Part shown: positions 52,024-60,348 of the stretch, one piece after another | Position numbering within the stretch: the first letter of the stretch is position 1 | Layout of the letters: each line of letters opens with the position of its first letter | Origin: Dysgonomonas sp. UBA7710 | GTDB taxonomy: Bacteria; Bacteroidota; Bacteroidia; Bacteroidales; Dysgonomonadaceae | Length of the DNA: 64,000 nucleotides | Direction of reading: 5' to 3' | Assembly: GCF_002482385.1 (NCBI RefSeq) | Contig: NZ_DLFW01000036.1 | Location: 51,636 to 115,635 of the forward strand | The notes under the pieces: model-generated | Database searches by the model: none | Told to the model about the DNA's origin: nothing | The model's input: the letters and a program-made list of their open reading frames with translations, nothing else | Program-made: the position numbers and the translations under genes

Positions 52024-54414
52024 TTATTCTGTCACAGAAAAAGTACTCTTAAGCGGGGCGTTACTGTCACCACCAATCCAAATATTAAAATCGCCCGCTT
52101 CCGTTCTTTTAATCAAATCGCGACCATAGAACGCCAGGTCGTCTGCCGATAATTTAAATTCTATTATTTTGCTTTCCCCTGCCTTTAAGGCGACACGCTG
52201 GAATCCTTTAAGTTCTCTTACCGGGCGCACCACAGAGCCTACAATATCCTGAATATAAAGTTGGGCAACTTCCGTACCGTCTACATTGCTTGTATTTTTC
52301 AATGTCACTCTGGCCGTTAGTGTTCCGTTCATCGGGATAGAAGCCGAAGACAGCGTAAGTCCCGAATATTCGAACATACTGTAAGAGAGTCCGTATCCGA
52401 ACGGATAAAGGGGATCTTTACCCGAATCCAGATAGAAAGAGGTATTCCCAAGAGAAGTTTGTCCTGCTTCCAGTTCTATTTCGTCCAATCCCATTACTTT
52501 TTCGGGAGCAGGACGACCTGTATTGTTGTGATTATAATACATAGGTATCTGCCCAACTTCACGGACAAATGTGGCCGGGAGCTTACCGCTGGGGTTTGCC
52601 TTTCCAAACAGAAGGTCGAAGATGGCAGGGCCACCCATTGTTCCGGGATGAAAATTAAACAACACGGCATCGGCGAAAGGCAGATCGCGTTCGATAGTCA
52701 AAGGGCGACCTGCCATGATAACCAAAACAACCGGTTTTCCAGTACTTTTTACCGCTTTTAATAGTTCTGATTGCACTCCTATCAGGTTGATATTTGAAAG
52801 AGAATGAGCCTCTCCTGACAAGATGGATTCTTCACCCAGGAAGACAACAGCGACATCGGCAGAGGCCGCAGCCTGCTTTGCCTTCTCAAAATTAGCAGTA
52901 TTCTTTTCTCTCGAAAAAGCCAGAGCCGGCTCATACACATACCTGATATGTTTGTAATCCTCTTTAAGGGCACCTATCGGTGTTACTGTATGGTTTTTGT
53001 CGCCATCGAAAATCCATGTTCCGAGCTGGTCGTGCGGAGCATTTGCCATAGGCCCGATAACCGCTATTTTCTTGCTTTCAGCCAACGGTAATGTATTATT
53101 ATCATTCTTCAGCAATATGGCGGATTCGACAGCAGCCTGTCTTGCGGCTTTCATATGTGCATCTGCGTACATTACAGAAGCCTTGTTGGTGTCTACATAC
53201 GGATTCTCGAATAATCCCAGCCTGAACTTGATGCGTAGAATGTTGCGGACAGCATTATCCACTGTGGCCATCGACACTTTTCCTTCTTTTATCAGTTCGG
53301 GCAGGTATTTGAGATAGGCACCCGTTACCATTTCCATATCCAGACCGGCATTAGCCGATATTTCAGCAGCCTGTTTGTCGTCTTTTGCAAAACCGTGAGC
53401 GATCATTTCGCCTATCGAAGCCCAGTCCGATACAACGAAGCCATCGAATTTCCATTCGTCACGAAGAATGTTTTTCAGAATATAGCTGTTTCCTGATGCC
53501 GGGATTCCGTCATTGTCGTTGAATGAAGTCATCAGTGTGGCTGCTCCCGCCTTGATGGAATTGTGGAAAGGAGGCAGATATATATTGCGCATCAGGTGCG
53601 GAGGTATATTCGTACTGTTGTAGTCACGTCCGCCTTCGGCCGCACCGTAACCGATAAAATGTTTTACACAGGCTGCGATAGCGTTAGGGTCAGCCAGATT
53701 GCCGTTACCCTGAAAACCTCTTACCATAGCTGCTCCCAGTTGCCCTCCCAGATAAGGGTCTTCTCCCAGACTCTCGGCAATACGTCCCCAGCGTGCATCA
53801 CGCGAGATATCGAGCATAGGAGCGAAAGTCCAGTTTACACCTGTCGAACGGGCTTCTATGGCTGCTATACGCGCGCCGTCTTCTATCATTTGCGGATTGA
53901 ATGAAGCAGCCTGTCCTAATGGTATAGGGAATATTGTTTTGAATCCATGTATAACGTCGCGTCCGATAATCATAGGTATCCCCAGGCGGCTTTCGTCCAT
54001 TGCTGCCTTTTGCAGCTTATTGACCATTACCGGATCGGTAATATTCAGCAATGAGCCGATTTTTCCGTCCCTGATGGGCTGGGTGATATTGTTGTCCAGC
54101 ATCTTGGCTGCTTGGGCCTTGATAAGGGCTATTTTTTCGGATTTGGTCATTTCAGAAGGCTTTTTCTGCCCTTGTCCTCCGGCAATACCCATTCTGATGA
54201 GGAATGTATCCATGTCGTCGTCGCTGTATTGGGCGATTGCTTTATCATCGACAGCGAAGAAGCTGACCTGATTCATTTGCCCTATTTTTTCTTCCAACGT
54301 CATCTTGGATAATAGATCCTCGACCCGTTTTTCAATATTATTCTGGGCATAGCCCACCGGGAATATTCCGGACAGGATAAATGCACCTAATAATCCTAGT
54401 TTCCTTACTTTCAT
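52024..54414 (-). CDS. GH3 beta-glucosidase
   Basis: This 796-residue periplasmic exo-enzyme has a signal peptide to about residue 23. The N-terminal TIM-barrel-like domain contains RDARWGRIAESLGEDPYL (205-222) and KHFIGYGAAEGGRDYN (251-266). The nucleophile is Asp330 in FDGFVVSDWASIG. The second domain (about 410-640) and the C-terminal fibronectin type III-like domain (about 700-790, starting TARVTLKNTSNVDGTEV) are complete. GH3 enzymes of this architecture release glucose from beta-glucan oligosaccharides. As the last gene of PUL 3, after GH30 and GH16, it would convert imported laminari- or gentio-oligosaccharides to glucose. It lies 52 bp after GH30. Confidence 0.93.
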   Translation of the reverse strand: MKVRKLGLLGAFILSGIFPVGYAQNNIEKRVEDLLSKMTLEEKIGQMNQVSFFAVDDKAIAQYSDDDMDTFLIRMGIAGGQGQKKPSEMTKSEKIALIKAQAAKMLDNNITQPIRDGKIGSLLNITDPVMVNKLQKAAMDESRLGIPMIIGRDVIHGFKTIFPIPLGQAASFNPQMIEDGARIAAIEARSTGVNWTFAPMLDISRDARWGRIAESLGEDPYLGGQLGAAMVRGFQGNGNLADPNAIAACVKHFIGYGAAEGGRDYNSTNIPPHLMRNIYLPPFHNSIKAGAATLMTSFNDNDGIPASGNSYILKNILRDEWKFDGFVVSDWASIGEMIAHGFAKDDKQAAEISANAGLDMEMVTGAYLKYLPELIKEGKVSMATVDNAVRNILRIKFRLGLFENPYVDTNKASVMYADAHMKAARQAAVESAILLKNDNNTLPLAESKKIAVIGPMANAPHDQLGTWIFDGDKNHTVTPIGALKEDYKHIRYVYEPALAFSREKNTANFEKAKQAAASADVAVVFLGEESILSGEAHSLSNINLIGVQSELLKAVKSTGKPVVLVIMAGRPLTIERDLPFADAVLFNFHPGTMGGPAIFDLLFGKANPSGKLPATFVREVGQIPMYYNHNNTGRPAPEKVMGLDEIELEAGQTSLGNTSFYLDSGKDPLYPFGYGLSYSMFEYSGLTLSSASIPMNGTLTARVTLKNTSNVDGTEVAQLYIQDIVGSVVRPVRELKGFQRVALKAGESKIIEFKLSADDLAFYGRDLIKRTEAGDFNIWIGGDSNAPLKSTFSVTE

Positions 54415-54466
54415 AACTTATTATTTTTTACTGCAATTTATTATTCGGGGATAGCCGCAAGAGGCC

Positions 54467-55900
54467 CTATTTTGCCCAACGATAAGATACTACGCCTCTC
54501 GAAGGGACTTCATAAGTAAACTTTTTAGATCCACTGTTTACCGTAATTTTTTTGTTTCCACTGGTATTGTTCATCAGTACCAAGGCATATGTACCGTCGG
54601 TATTTTCGAAAGCCGAATAGATAATGCCCGATTCGGTATTACCTTCCGAACCGATTCGTGTAGCTCCCGGCTTCACTACTGAGGCCAGATGCCCGATGAT
54701 ATAATAATGCGAATTCCGCTTAATATCTTTGAAGTTACCCCTGAAAATGTCTACCGCGCCGTAGCAGGTCTGGCAACCTCCGGGACGGTTAGGGCCTTTA
54801 TCGCTGTCGAGCATCAGATTCCATACAATCACGGCTTTGCACCAGCGGTTTACTGTCCCCAGAGCCACATACTCCATATCTGCCATCAGGCGTACAGATA
54901 AATCCTGCCCGTTGTTCCATGTGCCGATAGATGTTTCCGTAAAAATAAGTTCCTTGTCGGGGGCTTGCTCGTGAACGTAATTAAGCGCATCTATCTGCCC
55001 TCCGTAATCGTGGAACGCCGCTCCCGCCACAACGTCATTGTCTATTCCGCTTTTGTAAATATTGAGCGGATAATCGGCTACATCATAATTGTGATCGTAC
55101 AGATAGACTTTTGTGCCTAATCCCGACGCCTTGATCTTGGGAGCCAGATGCAGGTTGACAAACTCACCCATTTCTTCCCAATCCATATGGAGAGATGCCG
55201 AATTGCCATCATTCAAAGGTTCGTTTTGCGGAGTAACTGATGTAATATTTATTCCTTGAGCCTTGAAGGCCTGTATCCATTTAATGAAATAATCTGCATA
55301 ATCTCCGTAATACTCTTTCTTCAGGTGTCCGCCTGTCCATGGATTATCGTCTACCCGCTCTTTCATCCATATAGGACAAGTCCAGGGAGATGCCAGTATT
55401 TTTATAGTGGGGTTGATAGCGATTATTTCCTTCAATACGGGGATGACATAGTCGGTTTCTTCCGTGGTCAGCCCGAATCCGGCCTCCTCATCGTCCCAGC
55501 AGGTGTATTCACTCAGTGAAAAATCGGAACAACCGATGGCAACACGGATATAACTGTATCCCATTCCCTCCGTAGGTGAAAATGTCTCTGTCAGAAACTT
55601 TTTACGGTCCTCAGCCGTCATTTTCAATAGGTTGAATGCGCTGGAACCTGTCACGGCGGCCCCGAATCCGTCCATTGTCTGAAAACGTTCCACGGGTTTC
55701 AATGTGATAGACATCGCAGACTGTTCATCGCTGAAATCCACAGCCTGTTTTTTGAAATCCTGTGAGCGGTTGCCGGTAGTTACATACATTGAAACATCTC
55801 CTTTCGGATCTTCAGTTGGCGGATTCTCAGAACCATCGTTACATGCAAATAAAGATGCAATAGTAAGAGACAGGATTGATACATTGGCCATATATTTCAT
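54467..55900 (-). CDS. GH30 hydrolase, probable endo-beta-1,6-glucanase
   Basis: This 477-residue lipoprotein has Cys20 (SLFAC), and an alternative start at Met4 would also fit. The TIM barrel holds acid/base Glu227 in VTPQNEPLNDG and nucleophile Glu322 in IFTETSIGTW, and a C-terminal beta-sandwich carries ENTDGTYALVLMNN. The opening FQTMDGFGAAVTGSSA is typical of the glucosylceramidase-like GH30 groups. GH30_3 members in Bacteroides cut beta-1,6-glucan, and the partners here (GH16, GH3) support that role. The subfamily is inferred. It begins 5 bp downstream of GH16, so the two genes are co-transcribed. Confidence 0.9.
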   Translation of the reverse strand: MKYMANVSILSLTIASLFACNDGSENPPTEDPKGDVSMYVTTGNRSQDFKKQAVDFSDEQSAMSITLKPVERFQTMDGFGAAVTGSSAFNLLKMTAEDRKKFLTETFSPTEGMGYSYIRVAIGCSDFSLSEYTCWDDEEAGFGLTTEETDYVIPVLKEIIAINPTIKILASPWTCPIWMKERVDDNPWTGGHLKKEYYGDYADYFIKWIQAFKAQGINITSVTPQNEPLNDGNSASLHMDWEEMGEFVNLHLAPKIKASGLGTKVYLYDHNYDVADYPLNIYKSGIDNDVVAGAAFHDYGGQIDALNYVHEQAPDKELIFTETSIGTWNNGQDLSVRLMADMEYVALGTVNRWCKAVIVWNLMLDSDKGPNRPGGCQTCYGAVDIFRGNFKDIKRNSHYYIIGHLASVVKPGATRIGSEGNTESGIIYSAFENTDGTYALVLMNNTSGNKKITVNSGSKKFTYEVPSRGVVSYRWAK

Positions 55901-55905
55901 ATAAT

Positions 55906-56757
55906 TTATTTTGCTTTTTGATATACTCTGACATATTCTATTTCGTAGCGGGCAGGGAATATATCAGGGTCTATTCCTTCCAGTCCGCCCCAGTTGCCGC
56001 CTATTGCCAGATTTAATTTTAAGTAAAATGGTTCATTGAACGGCCATGTGTTCTTATTGTTCGCATGGTCATTGGCAAATGAAAAATATTCGACACCGTC
56101 GATATAGGCTGTTATCTTATCTTCTGTCCAGAGCAGCCCGTAAGTATAAAATTTACGCTCGGCTCCCGGAGCTGTGCGTGTAGCTGTTTTTTCTGTACCT
56201 GCTACGTGGTTGTAATCCTTGGTGTGTACCGAGGCTTGTGTTACATCCGGACGATAACCTACATACTCCATAATGTCGATTTCTCCGTCCAAAGGCCAGC
56301 TTTGAAAGTTTTTCGGCATCATCCAGAAGGCCGCCCAGGTACCTCTTCCTCCGGGTACTTTAGCCCTCATTTCGAAGTAGCCGTATTTCCATGATTCTAC
56401 TGTATTCATACGTGCCGAGATGATATCGGCCCCTTCGTGTGGTATAGTCAGTTTATGAGCTGTAATGGTCAGCATTCCATTCCGTACTTTAGCTACGGTA
56501 TCATTTCCCAATACCCTGTCGATATAGTATTGGGGTTCGTTATTTCCCCAGCCGTTATTGCCAGTCTCGAACCACCACTTATTATCCGGTAACCCGTTGG
56601 AAGTGTTATCGAATTCATCGCTCCATACCAGGCTGTAGCCTTCCGGAGCATATCCATCCGGTTTCTCCGGTTCTTCTTCTCCATTGAAGTTATCTTTACC
56701 GCAAGCGGATAAGGAACATAGCAGGAGGGCTGATAGGAATAAAAGGATATGTTTCAT
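55906..56757 (-). CDS. GH16 endo-beta-1,3-glucanase (laminarinase type)
   Basis: This 283-residue surface lipoprotein has Cys19 (LSAC) and an acidic EEEPEKPD linker. The beta-jelly-roll contains the GH16 catalytic signature GEIDIMEYVG, with nucleophile Glu159, Asp161 and acid/base Glu164. Motifs WSDEFD near 45 and WAAFWMMP near 141 also match. The extra Met after the DI pair (ExDxxE pattern with a beta-bulge) is the laminarinase-like form, not the lichenase form ExDxE. It should make the first endo-cut in beta-1,3-glucan at the cell surface. It is separated from the SusE-like gene by 66 bp containing a perfect 16-bp hairpin. Confidence 0.92.
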   Translation of the reverse strand: MKHILLFLSALLLCSLSACGKDNFNGEEEPEKPDGYAPEGYSLVWSDEFDNTSNGLPDNKWWFETGNNGWGNNEPQYYIDRVLGNDTVAKVRNGMLTITAHKLTIPHEGADIISARMNTVESWKYGYFEMRAKVPGGRGTWAAFWMMPKNFQSWPLDGEIDIMEYVGYRPDVTQASVHTKDYNHVAGTEKTATRTAPGAERKFYTYGLLWTEDKITAYIDGVEYFSFANDHANNKNTWPFNEPFYLKLNLAIGGNWGGLEGIDPDIFPARYEIEYVRVYQKAK

Positions 56758-56772
56758 TATTATTGGATTAAG

Positions 56773-56809
56773 ATTCTTCAGTAAGGTTGCAGAAACCTTA
56801 CTGAAGAAT
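56773..56809 (-). other. Intercistronic hairpin between the SusE-like and GH16 genes
   Basis: A perfect 16-bp stem (56773-56788 with 56794-56809) with a 5-nt loop lies inside the operon. No T-run follows it on the minus strand, so it is not a clear terminator. It could stabilise the upstream SusC-D-E message or cause partial termination. Confidence 0.6.
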
Positions 56810-56823
56810 GATTTAGTTTTGTA

Positions 56824-58695
56824 TTATGGTAATACAATGTTATCTACTTTCATTGATTTTACATTCATATCCACTGTGATACGCAATGTAGCCGCTGATA
56901 ATTTTGCAAAAATATCCATATTGTTGTCTTCCGGAATATCAAGAATTTCTGTGACTATACCGGTGGCAGTTCCTGTAATACCTCCTGCTTCGGAGAAAAA
57001 TTTTGCACCCTTTTCATTTACGGCTTCGGCAGCAGTAGCTGTATAAACCTTGAAAGAAGCATAAGGTCCTTCGTCCCACCAATATTTTTTCTCGAAAGGC
57101 ATCATTACGGTAGCCTGATAGACATTTTCGCTTACTTTTCGCATGAGAATAAATTCCATTACATTTGCAAATCCCCAGTTGTCAAGTGTTGCTATTCCTT
57201 TATCGGAATAAATCGAGCTGATTACAGCAGCAGATACTTTTGTCGGATAACCTAGTCCTACTCCGGCAATGAACATATATTCAGGATTCTTAGGTTCTTC
57301 TGCACTTATAATCACATTGTTACGGATGGGGTTATATAACAAGCGGTAGTTACCGTCTTCTCCTAAGAACTTGAGCTTGCCATCAGTTGTTTTTGTAAAG
57401 AAATCAACATTAAATAAAGCTTTAGCCAATCCTCCGCCAGGAGTATATTCGTCCCCATTTTTCAATGTATGGAACATCGATAGGATTGCTTCTCCGTCTA
57501 TTTCTGTGCTTGTAGCATTTGTTACGCTAAAGATACTTGAAACAATTGGTGTATCCGGACTTGAAGGTTCTTCTGTATCATCCGGTAACACTTCACCTGT
57601 TGCACTAACTTTCTTGATATCTACGGCCTTCGTTGAAGAGTTCAATGTTATACGATAATAAGCGTCTTTATCCAGATTACCATTAGGCGACCAGTCTCCT
57701 GCATCTTTCAATATTGCAGAACCTGTGAATGTGCAATTTTCTGCTTTGAATACATCATTACCCCAGTTGGTATTTGAGAAAGGTTTGAAAGTTGCCCCTT
57801 CATTAATACAGATCGTTGCCTGATAGGTATTTTCTCCCGTACTACGCATCACTACACGGCTGCGGATGTTTTTACCCGGATTCCATTCCGTAGTATAACG
57901 CCCATCTCCGGCTCCATATGCCGCTTTGATATCATCTGACGATACAGTGGTAGGATAGCCGATACCAGGCCCTGTAAACACATAATAGCCAGGTGCTTCT
58001 ATCGCCGTAGTAGGTTCGATAATAACATTTTTCCGTACAGGATTCCAATAGATAGAGTATACACCGCTTTCTCCAATAAATTTGGCTGAAGCAGCACTTT
58101 CTCTTTCGAAGAAGTCGAGATTCACAATTACGTCTTCATTTCCGATAGCCCCGGCAAGTGTGATTATGCTATTTCTTTCAATATAAAGCTCATTTTTGTA
58201 GAATGTTTCCTGATGTGTAGCGTCAATATCATATTTTACGACTTCCGGCAGTATATTTTCACTCAAAGTCTCCAATAACAGGTTTTTAGCTACAGTGAAT
58301 GGTATCTCGCGAGGTGTACCCGTTCCTGCGCGGGTTATCGCTGCCACATAGAGGGTATATTCGCCGCTGCGGTATACTTTCTTTTTCAGAACGGTTGTGT
58401 TGGCATCTTTTACAGTAAAATTGATTCCTGCTTCGGCAGAAGAGAACTGTACGGCCAGCACATCATCCCCATCAATTAAGGTAAGGGGATCGAAAGTAAT
58501 AACTACTTCATTATCATTATCGACTGCTGTTATCTTTAAGTTCTGAGGTATCTCCACCTGTGAGCCTCCGAGTTTATGGCTGTCATCCTCTTGCGGAGAA
58601 CATGCCGTGAGGAGGAAGCACAAGGCTATGATCCCGGTGGTAATGTTACGTACCATATTTTTATATTTATGCTGGAAATTATTTAATGTTTTCAT
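56824..58695 (-). CDS. SusE-like surface glycan-binding lipoprotein (PUL 3)
   Basis: This protein of about 620 residues has a lipoprotein signal (FLLTAC) after a longish N-terminus. A SusE-type N-terminal Ig-like domain (about 40-140) is followed by two related halves. Each contains a LDFF/VDFF strand, then GESGVYSIYWNPVRKNVII or GEDGNYRLLYNPIRNNVII, a GxGxGYPT turn and an NxYQAT strand, so the protein is an internal duplication. No hydrolase motifs are present. It should bind beta-glucan at the surface and hand it to SusC/D. Starts at 58707, 58695 or 58653 are possible; 58695 was chosen as the Met after the SusD stop with a plausible leader. Confidence 0.82.
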   Translation of the reverse strand: MKTLNNFQHKYKNMVRNITTGIIALCFLLTACSPQEDDSHKLGGSQVEIPQNLKITAVDNDNEVVITFDPLTLIDGDDVLAVQFSSAEAGINFTVKDANTTVLKKKVYRSGEYTLYVAAITRAGTGTPREIPFTVAKNLLLETLSENILPEVVKYDIDATHQETFYKNELYIERNSIITLAGAIGNEDVIVNLDFFERESAASAKFIGESGVYSIYWNPVRKNVIIEPTTAIEAPGYYVFTGPGIGYPTTVSSDDIKAAYGAGDGRYTTEWNPGKNIRSRVVMRSTGENTYQATICINEGATFKPFSNTNWGNDVFKAENCTFTGSAILKDAGDWSPNGNLDKDAYYRITLNSSTKAVDIKKVSATGEVLPDDTEEPSSPDTPIVSSIFSVTNATSTEIDGEAILSMFHTLKNGDEYTPGGGLAKALFNVDFFTKTTDGKLKFLGEDGNYRLLYNPIRNNVIISAEEPKNPEYMFIAGVGLGYPTKVSAAVISSIYSDKGIATLDNWGFANVMEFILMRKVSENVYQATVMMPFEKKYWWDEGPYASFKVYTATAAEAVNEKGAKFFSEAGGITGTATGIVTEILDIPEDNNMDIFAKLSAATLRITVDMNVKSMKVDNIVLP

Positions 58696-58716
58696 AATGA
58701 TTCTCATTTTGAATAA

Positions 58717-60339
58717 TTATTCCCATCCGGGATTTTGTTTTATCTCAAATTCTGTACCCTTGGTAACATCTATCTCGTTTTTAGGCAGAGGCAGATATTT
58801 TTTTGTATCATCCCATGTCCGGTTCATCTTGTATGTATCGTCGATTACAGAAAGTACAGTTTTTATATCCCGGCCTTTTTCATCGCTTCCCCAACGTACA
58901 AGATCCCAGAAGCGGCTACCCTCACCGAATAGTTCGCGGCGGCGTTCCAGTTTGATATTATTAAGGGTAGCAGGTATGCGATGATTCACATCTCCGAAGG
59001 CACGGTCGCGGATGGCATCCAGATAAGGTTTTGCCGCTCCTTCTCCTCCTGCATAGAAACTAAGTTCTGCTGCATTCAGGTAGGTTTCTGCCAAACGGTA
59101 TATACGGGTATTATTCTCGAAATTGAGGTCGGCATCCCCGGTTGTATTTTGATTATATCCCACACGGGCAGTATATTTGCGCAAGAACAGGCCGGTATTT
59201 TGATAACCTGCTTCGTATGTGCCACTCGGCCATTGGATAACGCTTGCATCTTTACGGTAATCTCCCGACTCATTGAAAATAGCATAAGCATCAGGTTGTA
59301 CGGGACACCACCCCCAACCAAAAGCAAATATACCTTTCGAATCTTTAAGAGAGCGTGCGGAAATTACCCTGGGCAGATAACTTCCATACCCAACCCAGGA
59401 GTTACCCCATGTTTTACCTTCCGAAATCTGGTTACTTTCGAAAATAGATTCTTTGCAGAATTCACCTTCACGGAGAAACATCCATTCTATCGGATTATTG
59501 GTAAGTTTTGTATCCGGACTTTTTTTAATCAGATCAAATTCTCCACTACCGATAATCTTTTTCATATCTTCAAGTACCTGAGCATATTTTGTCTGGTCTT
59601 TCTGATACATAACCACACGGGCTTTGGTCATCATAGCCATTGCTTTGTTGATACGTGATGCATTTGCCCCTGTAGTATTCATTGGCAACTCTTCTGTATT
59701 AATGGCGGCATCCAGGTCCGCGATGATCTTCTGATACACGTCGTCGGCAGAAAGTTGAGGAGCCAGATAAGGAGGCGCCAATGGAACTTCATAATAAGGG
59801 ATATTACCCCATGCTTTCCAAAGTAAGTGTACATAATATGCCCGTAGTGTACGTGCTTCTGCTCTGAGCCGGTTTATTTCTGCGGCTGATCCGCTTATTG
59901 CATTGTCACAGGCTTGCAGTGTACTGTTGCAACGTTGTAGCCCTGTATAATAGATGCTCCACCATCCTGTAGGTATATCTACAGAGTTGCTTTTATATTG
60001 TGACATATAATAGTAAGCCGGCTGGTCGGTTGCGTCACCTCCACCTTTGTAGATATCATCGGAACGGAAATCTCCGAAAATAGTCACGCTGGCAATGGAG
60101 CCGTTAGCGTAATTATCCATCAGAAGAATCTGATAAGAAGAAGTCAGCATCTGCTCAATCACATCTTTTGTAGCAGGAGCACCCGCTGCAACCTGATTTG
60201 TAGGATAAACAGTCAGGAAGTCCTCACCACAAGAGGGCAACGCCAAGAGGAGAGCACCTAGTCCCCATGTACAAATGCGTTGCATTGTATATTTGCTTTT
60301 TTTCAAAAATATATGTTTCATATCTGTAATTGTTTTCAT
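58717..60339 (-). CDS. SusD/RagB-type outer membrane lipoprotein (PUL 3)
   Basis: This 540-residue partner of the PUL 3 SusC has its lipobox at LALPSC, preceded by a longer than usual N-terminus. A start at Met19 (MQRICTW) is a possible alternative. SusD features are RLRAEARTLRAYYVHLLWKAWG near 155, the IYRLAETYLNAAELSFY helix near 430 and ERRRELFGEGSRFWDLVRWG near 475. It has the normal C-terminal QNPGWE ending. It sits 9 bp after SusC and just before the SusE-like gene, the standard order. The ligand is probably beta-1,3/1,6-glucan, judged from the enzymes downstream. Confidence 0.93.
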   Translation of the reverse strand: MKTITDMKHIFLKKSKYTMQRICTWGLGALLLALPSCGEDFLTVYPTNQVAAGAPATKDVIEQMLTSSYQILLMDNYANGSIASVTIFGDFRSDDIYKGGGDATDQPAYYYMSQYKSNSVDIPTGWWSIYYTGLQRCNSTLQACDNAISGSAAEINRLRAEARTLRAYYVHLLWKAWGNIPYYEVPLAPPYLAPQLSADDVYQKIIADLDAAINTEELPMNTTGANASRINKAMAMMTKARVVMYQKDQTKYAQVLEDMKKIIGSGEFDLIKKSPDTKLTNNPIEWMFLREGEFCKESIFESNQISEGKTWGNSWVGYGSYLPRVISARSLKDSKGIFAFGWGWCPVQPDAYAIFNESGDYRKDASVIQWPSGTYEAGYQNTGLFLRKYTARVGYNQNTTGDADLNFENNTRIYRLAETYLNAAELSFYAGGEGAAKPYLDAIRDRAFGDVNHRIPATLNNIKLERRRELFGEGSRFWDLVRWGSDEKGRDIKTVLSVIDDTYKMNRTWDDTKKYLPLPKNEIDVTKGTEFEIKQNPGWE

Positions 60340-60348
60340 GGTTCTTAA

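Noticed and set aside
58981..59658. 225-codon open frame opposite the PUL 3 SusD gene
   Set aside because: Antisense to SusD, no recognisable features.
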